DNA from: Amborella trichopoda
Lineage: Eukaryota; Streptophyta; Magnoliopsida; Amborellales; Amborellaceae
NCBI RefSeq assembly: GCF_000471905.2
Contig: NW_006499799.1
Span: 2,942,722 to 3,006,721 of the forward strand
Direction of reading: 5' to 3'
Length of the DNA stretch: 64,000 nucleotides
The translations under genes were made by a program, and so were the position numbers. How positions within the stretch are numbered: the first letter of the stretch is position 1; each line of letters starts with the position of its first letter. This document shows positions 1-11,220 of this stretch, piece by piece. Under the pieces are notes generated by a model. That model saw only the letters and a program-made list of their open reading frames with translations, was not told the origin of the DNA and made no database searches.

Positions 1-935
1 TTGCTTAATGCTTGTGTGGGCCATGCAAAAAATAAGACACTATGTCTTATCTCATATAGTCAAGCTCATCTAAAAAATAGACCCACTCAAGTACCTATTA
101 GAAAGACTAGTCTTTAACGAATGTTCGGTGAAGTGGAGAATGCTATTGAGAAGCTCGAGATTGAGTATGTCACCCAAAAATTGGACAAAGGACGAGCCAT
201 TGCTGATCACTTAGTTGAACGCACACTGTCAGATAACACTCCTGTTAACTTGAATCTCCCTGATGAGGACCTCTTCACAATTGAGGACTCAACTTGGGAG
301 CTATACTTCGACGATGCAAGGAACGAATACGGGCAGGTGTAGGGATTATACTATGCTCACCCGAGAAGATATTAATGATAACAACCATCAAACTAAATTT
401 CCCATGTACCAATAACATTGCTGAATATGAAGCCTTGATAGCTGAGCTCGAGAATGCCATGGAACTGACGATCCAACAAATACAAGTCATTAGTGACTCC
501 TTGCTCGTCACGAAACAAGTTTAAGGGATTTAGAAGGTTAAAGAAGAAAAGCTCAAACCCTGTCAAGAAAAGGTGGAAAAGATGATAAAATATTTTAAGC
601 AAATCACCTTCCAGCATGTAACTAGGGAAAACAATCGGTTTGCCGACAACCTTGCAACCTTTGCTTCAATGATCAACATCCCTTTAGAAGTCACCACGCT
701 ACCATTTTACATCAGGGACAAACATGACTCTTCCCCACCAAGGATCAAAAAAGAAATGGAACAAGACAATAAGAACGATGGGGAAGTGCTTTTCGTGGCC
801 TCAGATTCACTAGTCAAGGCAAAACCATGGTTCCACGATGTTTTGTCCATGTTGAAAGATGGGTTATACCCCGACGGAGCCACCAAAAACAATAAGGAAG
901 CCCTCCAAAGGTTTTCTATGGGTTTCTTAGTATGA
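1..935 (+). pseudogene. Element F: end of RNase H and second (archaeal-type) RNase H of a Tat/Ogre-like Gypsy pol
   Basis: This decayed pol segment runs in from the left edge. Bases 1-200 give the end of the RT-linked RNase H (a degenerate VGHAKNK...LISYSQ stretch, then IEYVTQKLDKGRAIADHL). Bases 280-700 encode a second RNase H fold: WELYFDD carries the first catalytic Asp, NNIAEYEALI the Glu, VISDSLL the next Asp, and HVTRENNRFADNLATFASM the last helix. Frames change near 340 and 525, with an in-frame stop at 522. From 700 to 935 a charged linker leads toward integrase. A dual RNase H is the hallmark of the Tat lineage of plant Ty3/Gypsy elements. The same domains occur on the minus strand at 27470-28260, so F and B belong to one subfamily. 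This is not a functional gene. Confidence 0.85.
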
Positions 936-2009
936 GACGACCTTCAGTTCAAGAAATCCTTTGATGGCATCATCAGCCAGAAATTGACAGTTATTAAAAG
1001 AATTATATAATGAAGGAGGTAACTCTGGGGCAGCTTCCTTGGCTCATAAAATCAGACGCCAAGGCTATTATTGGACCAACATGGCTGAGGATTGTTAGAA
1101 ATTTGTTAAGAGGTGTCCCAAATGTCATCTTTATGGAGACCTCATCCATGCACAGTCTGTACCACTTAACGCAACACCGCCCTTATGGCCCTTTGCCATG
1201 TGGGGTCTTGAAATCATTGGAATGATTTCACCAAAAGCCTCGAACAGCCACCGCATCCTTCGCCAAGATTGAAGGTCAGCATGTTTGTCGTTTCATAAAG
1301 AACAACATTGTATTTAGGTTTGGCAATCCTGAGTCAATCATTACTGATAATGGAACCAACTTCAAAAACGAAAGGATCACTAAGGTGTGAAAAAGGTTTG
1401 GGATAACACAGAAATTATCCACGCCCTACCACTCCTAAGGAAACAGACAAGCAGAGGCCACCGACAAAGGATTTCTCAAAATTATAGATAGAATAATTGA
1501 AGGTGACAAAAATTGACACGAAAAGTTAAACCATGCACTATGAGCCTACCTAACAACTGAGAAGACTCCTATTGGCATGACCCCATAATCATTAGTGTAT
1601 GGCATGAATGTTGTGCTGCCCATTGAAATTGAAATATTGTCTCTCTGAGTCCTCATTCATAGATTTAGATGAGGAACAAAATATCGAAGCACAAGTCACT
1701 GCCATCGATACTTTGGATGAAAGATAACTACGAGCAACACAGAATATCGTAGCTTACCATTGTAGAATCGAGAGAGCATACCAAAGAAAAGTTGTTCCCC
1801 GACAATTTCAGAGAAGGAGACGTGGTACTCAAGAAGATCTTCCACACTCTTGCAAATCCACACCCATTAGGAAAATTCAAACCTATTTGAGAGGAACCAT
1901 TCATGGTAACCCGAGTGCATGTAAGCAATTCCTATAAAATAAAACATTAGGAGAGGTATAAACTCAACGACCCCATTAATGCAATGTATCTTATAAAATA
2001 CTACCCATA
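936..2009 (+). pseudogene. Element F: integrase pseudogene
   Basis: This integrase continues directly from the second RNase H of F. The N-terminal zinc region keeps the CxxC (KRCPKCH near 1115), but the two His positions are gone (NEGGNSG where HEG...H is usual). In the catalytic core the first Asp is replaced by Glu (WGLEIIGM near 1205). The second Asp is kept in SIITDNGTNF (near 1340), and the Glu in RQAEATDKGF (near 1455). Many stops and frame changes follow, for example at 1388 and 1514. The C-terminal part ends near INAMYLIKYYP at about 2009, the usual end of pol in this group. The unit would have inserted retroelement cDNA into the nucleus, but it is dead. Confidence 0.85.
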
Positions 2010-3035
2010 ATAGGCTCAAAAGAAAAAAAAGAAAACACAAAAAAAAACAAAAAAAAAAAAAATTAAAAGAAGGAGAACATGAAAGACATGGTGAAAACCA
2101 GAAAAGGCATCACGAGTAAAAAAAAAAAAAAGATGAATGAAAAATGAAGCATCACTGGTAAAAATAGAATTATGAACAGAAAATCCTCTAAAAAGGAGGA
2201 CTTGATCCAAAACCTCAAGTACAAACAAGTACTTGCAAGTCACAACAATACTGTATAAGCAGACCCTAAGGATGGAGACACCTCCTAATCCCTACAGGTT
2301 CCCAACAAAACCAACCTCAAGAAGATATGGGAAGGTGACATGAATCAGAGACCGAAGAGCCTTCAACCAACCCTTGGAAGAACATCAAGATATCTCCAAG
2401 AAGGAAGCCCAGCAAGAACCCAAACAACTCCTCAAGGTTTTGTGAAACACAGGATGGGAGCTCCAAATGCCAAGGGAAACATCAAGTCTCTTGGGCCCTC
2501 ACGATCTCACAAGGAAATCCTTTTCATCATCTTTAAATAAATGAATAAAAATGAAATAAAGAAAATGACCACCATAAGGACCACAGGTGGCAAAGCCTGT
2601 AAGGCCCGTCCCTCCTTGAAAATGCTTTTCAAATTGAATGTTAAAATCATCCATTTTCAAAAAATTCCCTTTCTAGAAAGGACTTGCTCCATCACTACAA
2701 GAAGTTAAACTATTAATCGATCTGGCTTTTCTTATACCTATTATGAAGGCTTGAAACTAGTCAGGCACTACATGGTTGTATGAGTATATCTACCAACTCC
2801 CACATATCGGAGATGGGTGAACCTCGTCGATGATGACATTGGCTAGTTTGGCAGCATTCTCTCACTCGACTGGATTCGTTGAGGAACAATGAGGCAAACT
2901 CATCCCCATGTGTGTGTATGACAGTCCATTAACTAGGTTGGCTGAGTTTGCCAAAATTCAGTCTGAAAAGTGTGTGCAAATAAAATGTCCATCTCGAGCT
3001 TGATGAATCAATTACACACAAAATATAAATAAATA
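2010..3035 (+). other. 3' noncoding region of element F, with A-rich tract
   Basis: No coding potential is visible. A long A-rich, G-poor tract begins right after the integrase stop (about 2018-2150). It is followed by unique-looking sequence that does not match the 3' regions of C and D. Position implies the pol-to-3'LTR spacer of F. I could not place a polypurine tract or an exact LTR start. Confidence 0.5.
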
Positions 3036-3447
3036 AAACACCCCATAACTGGGGCAATGGAGCAAAAAATTCCCCAAAATAGGGGAAAAGGCTATAATAC
3101 CAAATAAAAAAAAGGAGCATAAGGCAACCCCCAAACTCCCTGGAATCAAAATCATTTGATTTTGGATGTCGGTGGCCTAGGTGACTCAAGGCATGTCGCC
3201 TGGTTGGCACAGCTGGTGTCGCTCAAAACATTTTTCTGACAAAAACAACCCTACTGTGTAATTTTCCACGGAAAAATTTTGTTTTCAAACATTTAGTCGA
3301 TTTTCAATAGTTTTCAGATGCTCCTTGGTGGCATGAGCCTAATCTACTAACCAATTTCAAAAAAAAAATTTCATTACAAAAAAGAAAAAAACCTCCTTGG
3401 TGGCATGAGCCTAAAATTCCAGCAAAAATCCAGTTTAGAAAACGTCT

Positions 3448-3682
3448 AGCCCGTATGACGTAAAAGGTCGAGGGTATCTATCTAACCTCATATAACGTAA
3501 AAGGTCCGGTGTATTCAGAAAACTTCTAGCCCCGTATGACATAAAAGGTCAGGTATATCTGTCCAACCCCGTATGGCGTAAAGGTCGTGTGTATTCAGAA
3601 AATGTGCAGCCCCATATGACATAAAATGTCAAGTGTATCCATTTAGCCCCGTATGACATAAAGAGTCAGGTGTATCTGTCCA
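3448..3682 (+). repeat. Tandem array with alternating ~37- and ~43-bp units
   Basis: Six degenerate units share the core CCCCGTATGACATAAAAGGTC. Their lengths alternate: short units end in a TATCTGTCCAA-like tail and long units in a TATTCAGAAAA...TAG-like tail. This gives about three ~80-bp dimers. Boundaries are approximate. Confidence 0.8.
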
Positions 3683-4192
3683 TCACTGCATGATGTTAAA
3701 CTATTTAGAGGGTTCCATGGTTGCAGGAGCTAAAACTGCTAATTAAAAATCTGTTTTTCAAAAATTTCCCATTTCAAAAATTTTCATTATATGTCTTGTA
3801 TTTTCAAAAGCTTTAATTTCTTTGTTAAAATAGTGACCCGTCCAAAGCTTCGAGTTCTATTTGAAACTTCCCCCTTGTTTTCAAAATTTCTAAAAAGACT
3901 TTTAAAAAACAAATGAGCTTAGACACCCAAATATGATGATTATCGTGTTGCCACCTCATCTTTCTCTTCAGAATTGACCAGGCAAACCTTTTCCTAAATA
4001 AGTAAAAACTATAGAAAACCTTAGGAAACCCTAAAGGGAGTCAAAGAAAATCTCAGGTTTAAGACTGACGCTTATTGATGTTTGCGGAGCTGTGCCAACC
4101 GTAGCTTGACACCGCTCAGCAAGCAGGTGCTATCAGGTTGCACCACAAATTAGCCTCCACTAGTGGTGCTTGTCTACCAAAGCTAGCCTCTA

Positions 4193-4240
4193 ACCGCTAG
4201 CGGTAGCTACCGTAGCTTGTTGTTGGCCGAAGGCTTCGGC
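4193..4240. repeat. Overlapping perfect palindromes
   Basis: ACCGCTAGCGGT (4193-4204) and CGGTAGCTACCG (4201-4212) are perfect 12-bp palindromes sharing four bases. A 15-bp odd palindrome with arms GCCGAAG/CTTCGGC follows at 4226-4240. They sit in a GC-rich patch (about 4070-4370) inside AT-rich flanks. Confidence 0.85.
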
Positions 4241-5151
4241 AAATGTTCTTGCAGTCGCTTCCCCACGAAAGCAAGCAACAGCTTGGCCATGGCAGCTGAT
4301 CTGCAAAAAGTTGGTGCACATAGCCTTCGCTACTGCGTACGTAGTTAGCGGCCTCCGCTAGCTGAGGCATAGATCTAACCTCATATCATAATTTGATTTT
4401 CCCCACTCTTTATCACTTTTTAAATCAGTTTGTGGTACGGATCTGAGGGATCTTCCTTTGAATATCTCTCTGACTTGCATCGTAAACAAAATCATAAATT
4501 TGGATTTATGCTTATCTTTGTCCTTCATGAATTTGAATTCATAAGTTGTTTTCAGTGATTTTGAATATGTTCAACTGGTCTTATGAATTTGAAGCGTCTC
4601 TCATGCGAATTCGAACCTGCTGACTGGTCTTATGCTTTTCCCCGCGCTTTGCAAATCTTATTCCTAAATTCATGTTTATCTCTTCACACTGCTTGCACCT
4701 AGCGTATCTTTGATAACAACCATTCATCCAATTGATAATAATCTTTAACTTTGAATTTCAAATTTGAAGATACGAAACCGAACGAGGAAAATGAAGATGT
4801 TGCTTCTTCCCATTGCCCGTTTGTTCAAGTTTTGCTACTTAATTGGACATTCTCTTTCCATGCACACTCTTTGATCACGAAATTTGGTGAGATTAAAGAG
4901 GGCTCAGATATGAACCCAATGGTTTGAATCTTATTAAAAATGGACTGCCGATGAAGGAGATACGATCTTTCAAAGTCAATGCATTTCTACTAGAATATGC
5001 AACAACCCCATCACAGAATTGCAGATGCTACCGCTTCCTCCATATGCCTCAAATATTCTTACACCTTTCAAGGGTGATAGAGAATAAAGTAAAAAATATA
5101 ATGGCCCTAGTCTCATTAGAAAATTCTTCATATCAAGGAAGAAATCCCAAT

Positions 5152-5620
5152 TCGGGGTGAGAATTCACCTGATCCAGATCCGGAACTAGGATTTTAGACC
5201 CTATTCAGATCTTGGTATGGACCCAAAATTTTGAACCAAAATTTCGATCCAGATCCAAAAGTCATATCCAAATTGAAATCCAGATCAGATCCGGGTGCAA
5301 ATGGATCTGATTCGGATCCGAATAGAATCCAGATCCAGATCCAATCCACTCTTTTTTAAAAGTAATTTTTCATTTTATATATGTTTTTTAGTATATATAA
5401 TCCAGATTTGAGTATGCTATTCGGATCCAGATTTGAATCAAGATCCGGATCTGAATCAGGATCCGATGTATACTATTCAGATCTGGATCTGAATCCAATG
5501 TAGACTATTCAAATCCGGATCTAGATCCAAATATCTAGGATCCAGTTTGAACCCGAATCTGACCCATATCCAATGTACATTATTCGGATCTGGCCCTGAT
5601 CCGACCCGTTCTCACCCCTA
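5152..5620. mobile_element. hAT-type MITE with 8-bp target site duplication ATCCCAAT
   Basis: This 469-bp element has terminal inverted repeats: left TCGGGGTGAGAA, right (reverse complement) TAGGGGTGAGAA. It is flanked by exact 8-bp direct repeats ATCCCAAT at 5144-5151 and 5621-5628. An 8-bp duplication and a TAGGGGTG-type terminus are typical of non-autonomous hAT elements. The interior codes for nothing and is packed with degenerate ATCCGGATC / GATCCAGATCC words, many self-complementary. Removing it joins ...GAAATCCCAAT to TTTGGTGACC, a plausible empty site. Confidence 0.85.
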
Positions 5621-5628
5621 ATCCCAAT

Positions 5629-6750
5629 TTTGGTGACCGGGTTTCATCCTGAGTGCAACGCACAGGGTATAAGGCTTTCAAGGCTTCAACTGGCAGGTGA
5701 TACGGATGATGGGTTCAGCCACCTCCGATTGATATGAAATTTTTGGGTGAGGATTATAATGCCTTGATCATTGGTCCTTGAAAATTTCGGCTTAATTTCA
5801 AAACATAAAATTCTAGGGCATCAGTAAAGGCATATCTTAACTGGTAGTGGATACAGACATAGGTTGAGCCAAATCTAAATATTGCCCAAGTTATATCACT
5901 CCTAAACTTGAAGGCATATTGGGCCTTAACATGTATATCTTTAGGGATTTTTCTCGATATATCAACACATATCAAGTTACCGTTATGCTCTGTCTGTTAT
6001 AACCCGGCATTCTAACTGAAGGATTAGAAGAATCATTGCTCGTAAGTTATCACATTTATGCATAACTAACATTAGATGCCAAGAAATCAAACCCCTATCT
6101 AATTCCTCCTTATATCACATGGACATGCATGTCAGGCCCTAGAACGTGTCTCAAGACGCTCTTCGATTCTCATGCCAGCCTTGAATATACTCTATTGACA
6201 AACTATGGGAATCATATATTTATCGGATGTGAGTTATAACATTTAGGGACGAACTAACGAATCAAGACTCTTTATGCATATCAAGACCTTCATATGACGA
6301 ATCATGAACATATTACCTATTTCTATCATATGGGGCATATCTGAGTAGGTATTATCAAGAATCATACTCGTATCTTATCGACCGTGCGTTAAGATAATTA
6401 TCCAGTGCGCATTATAAGCTTTGTTGTATATTAGTATTGAATGTTCATTAGAGAACACTAAGTCTCATATGTGACTAAGAGACATGTCCACCTTTTCAAA
6501 TCATATCTTCAAGGGATTTTTCCATCGAGTTTGCATATCCTTATTGAGTCAGCGTTGAAATCACTTCTCGCAATTGTTTAAAGATATACTTAGCTCAAGG
6601 CATATCATTTTAGTCATGATCGTCTTATTCCCATCGAGTTAAAATGTATCTAGTCCTGCATGTGGCTAAAAACACACCCACAACACATATGTGTTATAAA
6701 GCACTTACACTTATCAATGTTATATGCTACAACCAAACAACGGTCTCATT
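5629..6750. other. Noncoding sequence between the MITE and LTR C
   Basis: AT-rich sequence without a convincing reading frame, RNA gene or repeat array. It ends exactly where LTR C begins. It contains no PBS-like sequence next to 6751, so the internal region of element C is not on this side. Confidence 0.5.
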
Positions 6751-7559
6751 TGTTAGGTGCCTCAATCTCACCTTTCGAATCCTTTTGAGGATCGGGTGGC
6801 ATGCGTCTCGGGTTTCGAGGGAAGACTCGGGATGTTTTTAAGATCGCTCTCTCGAGAACCTTGTTCGAGAACGGGGGCAAGTGTTACCAACCGGTGAGAG
6901 AGGAATTTAAGGTGGGTTCAGGACTTACTCGGGCTGACTCGCGTGGGTGCCCTCTTAGAACACGAAGAAAGACCCTCAATTATAAAACTGGTTCGAAATC
7001 ACCTCCCTTGGCTTGTATTCTTTTGTTTTATGCAATCACAGACATATGACAAAGGTTATAAGGCAGGTGGGTCAGACCTCGCCCTTTTCCTCTTTGATGA
7101 ACGTACACAAGCATGCACATCCAAAAAGAAGAAGAGAAAAGTAAGAGAAGAAAGATGGGGGAGAGAAGAATTCGGCTGAGCAGGAGGATCACGGCGGTGA
7201 CTAAGCTGGTGAATAATTGGCCTGACGTGGTAGCAAAAAGGGCTTGGTAACTAAGACTGTCTCACAGGATTACTACTAGACATCTTACCAGTACCGACTA
7301 GCTAGGCACAATGGTTAGTCTGTCATGGCACTAAAGTGCGCTAAGTAATCCCGGCACAACAGCATTACGGCTAGACGACAGGACTATCATGAGAGGCAAA
7401 CCTCAATCCCTCTTAGTCGAATAAAGGAATAACAGAATGATGGTTATGAGGAAAGAATAAGAAATGAAATAAGAGAACAACGGAACATAAGGAAGGAGGG
7501 AGGAGAAAGGAAGAGAAGAGTATGAAAGGCAAGAGAATAAAAGAGAGAGAGGGAAGGAA

Positions 7560-8340
7560 GACGTAGTCGGTGCTAAGAATTGCCGACTGTGTTAGAAGGA
7601 AGAGAGACAAAACACAGTCGGTGCTAGGCTTCACCGACTGTGTTATATAGAGGAGAAGAGAGAGAAGATGTAGTCGGAGCTAGGCTTCACTGACTGTGCT
7701 AGAAGAAGAGAGAAAACATAGTCGACGCAACGCAGTCAGCGTTAAGCTTCACCGACTGTGTCAGAAGAGAAGAAAGGGAGAGACCCAGCCGGTGCTAGGC
7801 TTGCACCGGTTGTGATGAAAGAGAAGTAAGAGAGAGAAATCGAGCCGACGCTAGGCTTCACCTACTGTGACAAAAGAGAAGAAAGGAAACCAAGCCGACG
7901 CTAGGCTTGCGTCTGTTGTGATGAAAGAAAAAGAAGAGAGGAAAATTGAACCGGTGCTAGGCTTTGTCGACTATTACATAAGAGAGAGAAAGAGAGAAAA
8001 CTCGAGCCGACGCTAAGCTTCACTGACTGTGATAGAAAGGGAGAGAGAGAAATCCAGCAGGTGATAAGCTTCACCAACTGCAATAGAAGATAAGGAGAGA
8101 GAGAAATCCAGCCCAACAGCAACAGCAGAGAAGGAGAGAGAGAACTCCAGCCGGTGCTAGGCTTCACCGATTGTAATAGAAGAGAAGGAGAGAGAAATCT
8201 AGCCCGCGCTAAGCTTCATCGATTGCAACAGAGGAGAAGAAGAGAGAGAAATTCAACTGGTGTTAGGCTTCACCGACTGCAACAAAAGAGAAGGAGAGAG
8301 AGAAATCCAAATCGACACTAGGCTTCACTGACTGCAACAG
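7560..8340 (-). repeat. Tandem array in LTR C, unit ~55-70 bp, each with a dyad
   Basis: About a dozen degenerate units combine a purine-rich AGAGAAGGAGAGAGA stretch with the motif GTCGGTG-CTAGGCTT-CACCGAC. The arms GTCGGTG and CACCGAC are perfect reverse complements in the best copies. The array occupies the R/U5 part of the LTR, downstream of the TATA box in the minus orientation. Confidence 0.85.
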
Positions 8341-8640
8341 ATGAAGAACGGAGGGAGATAGGATGAGAAGAAGAGAGAGAAAGAGATAGACATGAGAAGG
8401 AAGGAGGAGAGGAAAGAGATAGAGATGAGAAGAAGAGAGAGAAAGAGATAAAGAGGAGAAAGAGGGGAGGAGAGAGAAAGATTTAGAGATGAGAAAGAGG
8501 GGAGGAGATAGAAAGAGATAGAGATGAGAAGAAGAGAGAAGAGAGAAAGGGATAGAGACGAGAAGAAGAGGGGAGGAGACAGAAAATTACCTGCCCGAAG
8601 GGTACCGACCCCTTTCTTCTCTATCCTCTCTCTCTCTCTC
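8341..8640. repeat. GA-rich low-complexity tract
   Basis: Continuous (GA/GAGAA)n sequence on the + strand (CT on the minus strand), ending in a CTCTCTCTCTCTC run near 8625-8640. It lies between the LTR C array and the predicted transcription start. Confidence 0.85.
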
Positions 8641-8730
8641 CAAGATGTGCCCACAAGCTTAAGAAAATTCAGAATTTTATTGATTGATCTAAGAAGAATG
8701 AATCCGTCCTTTGTACAGTGAAGCATTGCT

Positions 8731-8741
8731 TGTTTATATAG
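8731..8741 (-). promoter_or_regulatory. TATA box of LTR C
   Basis: The minus-strand sequence TCTATATAAAC lies between the U3 block and a CT-rich leader. The matching + strand LTR of A has CTATATATAC at the equivalent place (24426-24434). The two LTRs have diverged widely, so the conservation supports a promoter. Confidence 0.65.
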
Positions 8742-9397
8742 AATTGGGCTAAAACGTGGGTGTACGCCCAAAAACTACCTAGAATTGAACATAATTACAA
8801 ATTAATTGAATTTAAAGAAATTTCAAAATGGGTGCAAAAGGATTGTTTTGCCCCTGCTTAACAATGTGTGGAATTCCATAACAGTCCATGCTGCTGCCCG
8901 AGAACTTACGTAATCTTCCATGGTTGACCCAGGGTCGTTTTGATGCCCGTTTGATAAAAGGATTGTTGTTTTCTTGTAAGGCTCGGCATGGCGATCATTT
9001 TGATATCAACTTCGAGCCACGAATCATCGTTTTGAGCCATGATCATGAGACTTGAATTTTGGACGAATCTTGAAAACTTCGGATCGATTGTGTGATCGTT
9101 CCTTGATGTTTCTTCATGAATTTTTCTTTGAATCGCACTGAGCATGTCTTCACGATCACGTTGCAACAAATGTAGCTTGATTTCGTGCCCGAATGAAGAT
9201 TTTTTTGTCATGAGTTTTTTACCAGAATCTTGAAATCCAGCAGTCGGAATTTACAATAGCTTTGACGCCTTCATGTATGAAATCCAACTATTCATCGTAA
9301 GTGAGATACGGATCAGAGATAGCCTCGGACCTCACGCACATAATGCAATTGGTTTCATGCCGATCGGATGTGAGAGCGTCATGATCTGACTGCTTGA

Positions 9398-9571
9398 ACG
9401 AGGCATGCTGCTGTTAAATTTTCTGCAACTTCCTTTACGAATCAGCGACTTTCATTTAGTTTTTCTCTCTGCTCGGCCCTCATCACGAGGCATGCTGCTG
9501 TTAAATTTTCTACAACTTCCTTTACGAATCAGTGACTTTCATTTAGTTTTTCTCTCTGCTCGACCCTCATC
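9398..9571. repeat. 87-bp tandem duplication in U3 of LTR C
   Basis: Two almost identical 87-bp copies (9398-9484 and 9485-9571), each beginning ACGAGGCATGCTGCTG, differ at only a few bases. The copies are much closer to each other than LTR C is to LTR A, so the duplication is recent relative to the element. Confidence 0.9.
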
Positions 9572-10109
9572 ACGGGGCGTACAACATGTCGAATTGCTCG
9601 TCTTGAGAGACGAGCACGCTCACCAAATTTGCCAGCAATCCGACTTGGAACGAGTGAGATATAGGCCCTGAAAGTGATTGCTCGTGACTGTAAAAACAAC
9701 CACCTTTAATGGTGTTTTGATGCAGTGAGGCCACACGAAAATAGTGTGCGACCTACCTCTTTTTAGTGTTTTACCCATGACTTTGTCTTGGAGTACCCGA
9801 TTAAGCCGAAACTTGACCCATAGGGGTTTTCGACTAGGTCAGATCCAATGGCAGTGGTTCCATAGCTATTTGACTTTCTGAAAGTATGGACGTAGTTACA
9901 GGGTCCATTTCAGGCAGCTAGAGATCGATTTCACTTTTTTTTTTCTTTGTGTTCACTGCCTTAAACATGTCTGATCGGAATGAAACTTGGCAGTTAGTCT
10001 TTTAAAGTTTTGATGAAGATCTTAACCAATTCTGAGGCCATTCTGAAAATGTCGAGAATTTCCATTGTTTTGTAGGCTTTATTGACCTGATTCCTATCAG
10101 GGACCAACA

Positions 10110-11220
10110 TGCTGAAAAATACATTCAAACAGCTTGCCCCACCGAGTGTTATGCTTCAAGAGAAGCGAGAAGGAAAATCATTCAAAAAATTTCCTTTGGC
10201 TTTTACTTTTTTTCTTTTTAGCCTCTGGACCACGTGAACGCTGAGGAGATTCACGTAACGGTGTAACTAGGATGCTCAGACGTAGGGATGCATTGTTCGT
10301 GGGTCCATTCGTGGAGTCTTTAGGGGGAGAAGATACTTTTTTGAGGGATCTTTTCAAATTCCTCACCCTCATGTGGACTGTTTGTGATTATGAAGCTGAG
10401 GATTTTGTACGTACCTTGTCAGTCAGAATTAGGCCCGTCTGGCAATTGAGTGCCATGTCGAAGGGCATTGTCCCCATTTGGTTAGAGTTCATTTATTTTC
10501 TTTTGGTCGGCGATGTTTTCTGCTACACCAGGTTTGCTTTTAATGATCAGAGTACCATTGTAGGTCTCGTATATCGGTTCAGTCAGGGGCAGTTTTATTA
10601 GCTGGTCCCGAAGGTCTGGGCCAGTCGGCTAGGAAAGCTGAAGTCTCTAGTAGGTTTCACCTTTGCTTTGTCAATTTCTTGCCTTTGTAGTGTTTGTTTC
10701 TATAGTGTGTTTGTGACCTCGTGGGAATAATGTTCTTCCTCATGATACTTGTCTTGCATCTTGGCGAGTCTTTTGTCTTTCGAGTCCTTTTGCAACTGGA
10801 CTCAGGCTGTCGAAATCTTTTCCTTGAAGCTGGTATTTTTGGATTCCTGGCATTGTGTTACCAGGGATTTTCTTTTTTTTTTTTGTTTGAGTGAGGGCTG
10901 AAGCTTCCTGTTGAGGCGAGTGCTACATCAACCTGTTTATTGGTCCAAGCGTCCTTTGTAGATTTTCGCTTGAACTTGGGAAGCAACATCATAGAGACGA
11001 TTTTCAGCAACTTCTTTTTATTTCGGGGCTCTTTTACATATGCCCTTTTGGCCATCTCCACCCTTTTCATCCATTTTTACTGACGATGCCCTTTCGGGTT
11101 TTTACCATCCTCAGCTTTTATTTATGGAACTCTTTTACGTATGGCTTCATGACAATGCTCGGCCGTCTTTTTTACTCATAATGTTCCCTTGTTAAGGTAT
11201 ACACCATGCCCCGTTATTTC
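10110..11220. other. 3' region of element C next to the LTR
   Basis: No intact gene is seen. From about 10300 the sequence is homologous to 39840-40640 of element D: shared stretches include CGTGGxGTCTTTAG, CCCGTCTGGCAATTGxGTGCC, a CATCAACCTGxTT block and CCCTTTCGGGTTTT. It lies where fragment E carries the plant-mobile-domain frame, but I see no trace of that domain here. In C and D it therefore seems to have been lost or never present. Confidence 0.5.

Larger units (their letters stand above)
3036..5143 (+). other. Probable LTR-derived sequence of element F
   Basis: There is no gene. At 3165-3222 the sequence carries degenerate forms of the GTGTCGCC / GGCGACAC motif that is abundant in the LTR of element B. 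That fits an LTR of the same family downstream of F, perhaps beginning near ACACCCCATAACTGG at about 3040, since the B LTR starts with GACACCCCATT. The rest holds a tandem array (3448-3682), a GC-rich palindromic patch (4070-4370) and AT-rich sequence. No terminal CA, PBS or target duplication could be fixed, so the assignment is inferred. Confidence 0.35.
6751..10109 (-). mobile_element. LTR of element C (3' LTR, 3.36 kb)
   Basis: Read on the minus strand, the LTR starts TGTTGGTCCC at 10109 and ends GGCACCTAACA at 6751, the usual TG...CA ends with a short TGTTGG/CCTAACA inverted repeat. It aligns with the + strand LTR of element A in two blocks: its U3 (about 8880-10060) with 23205-24310, and its 3' end (6751-7010) with 25720-25930. 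A TATA box lies at 8731-8741. The middle carries a tandem array that A lacks. Flanking pentamers (TCATT, TGCTG) do not match and no PBS lies to the left, so this is best read as the 3' LTR of the minus-strand element to the right. That element has homologous 3' sequences, but the polypurine tract is not obvious. Confidence 0.8.

Noticed and set aside
8325-8771. 148-codon Ser/Leu-rich minus-strand frame
   Set aside because: It translates the GA/CT low-complexity tract of LTR C.
6751-10109. Solo LTR
   Set aside because: Flanking pentamers (TCATT and TGCTG) do not match, and homologous 3' region lies on the right, so a 3' LTR is more likely.
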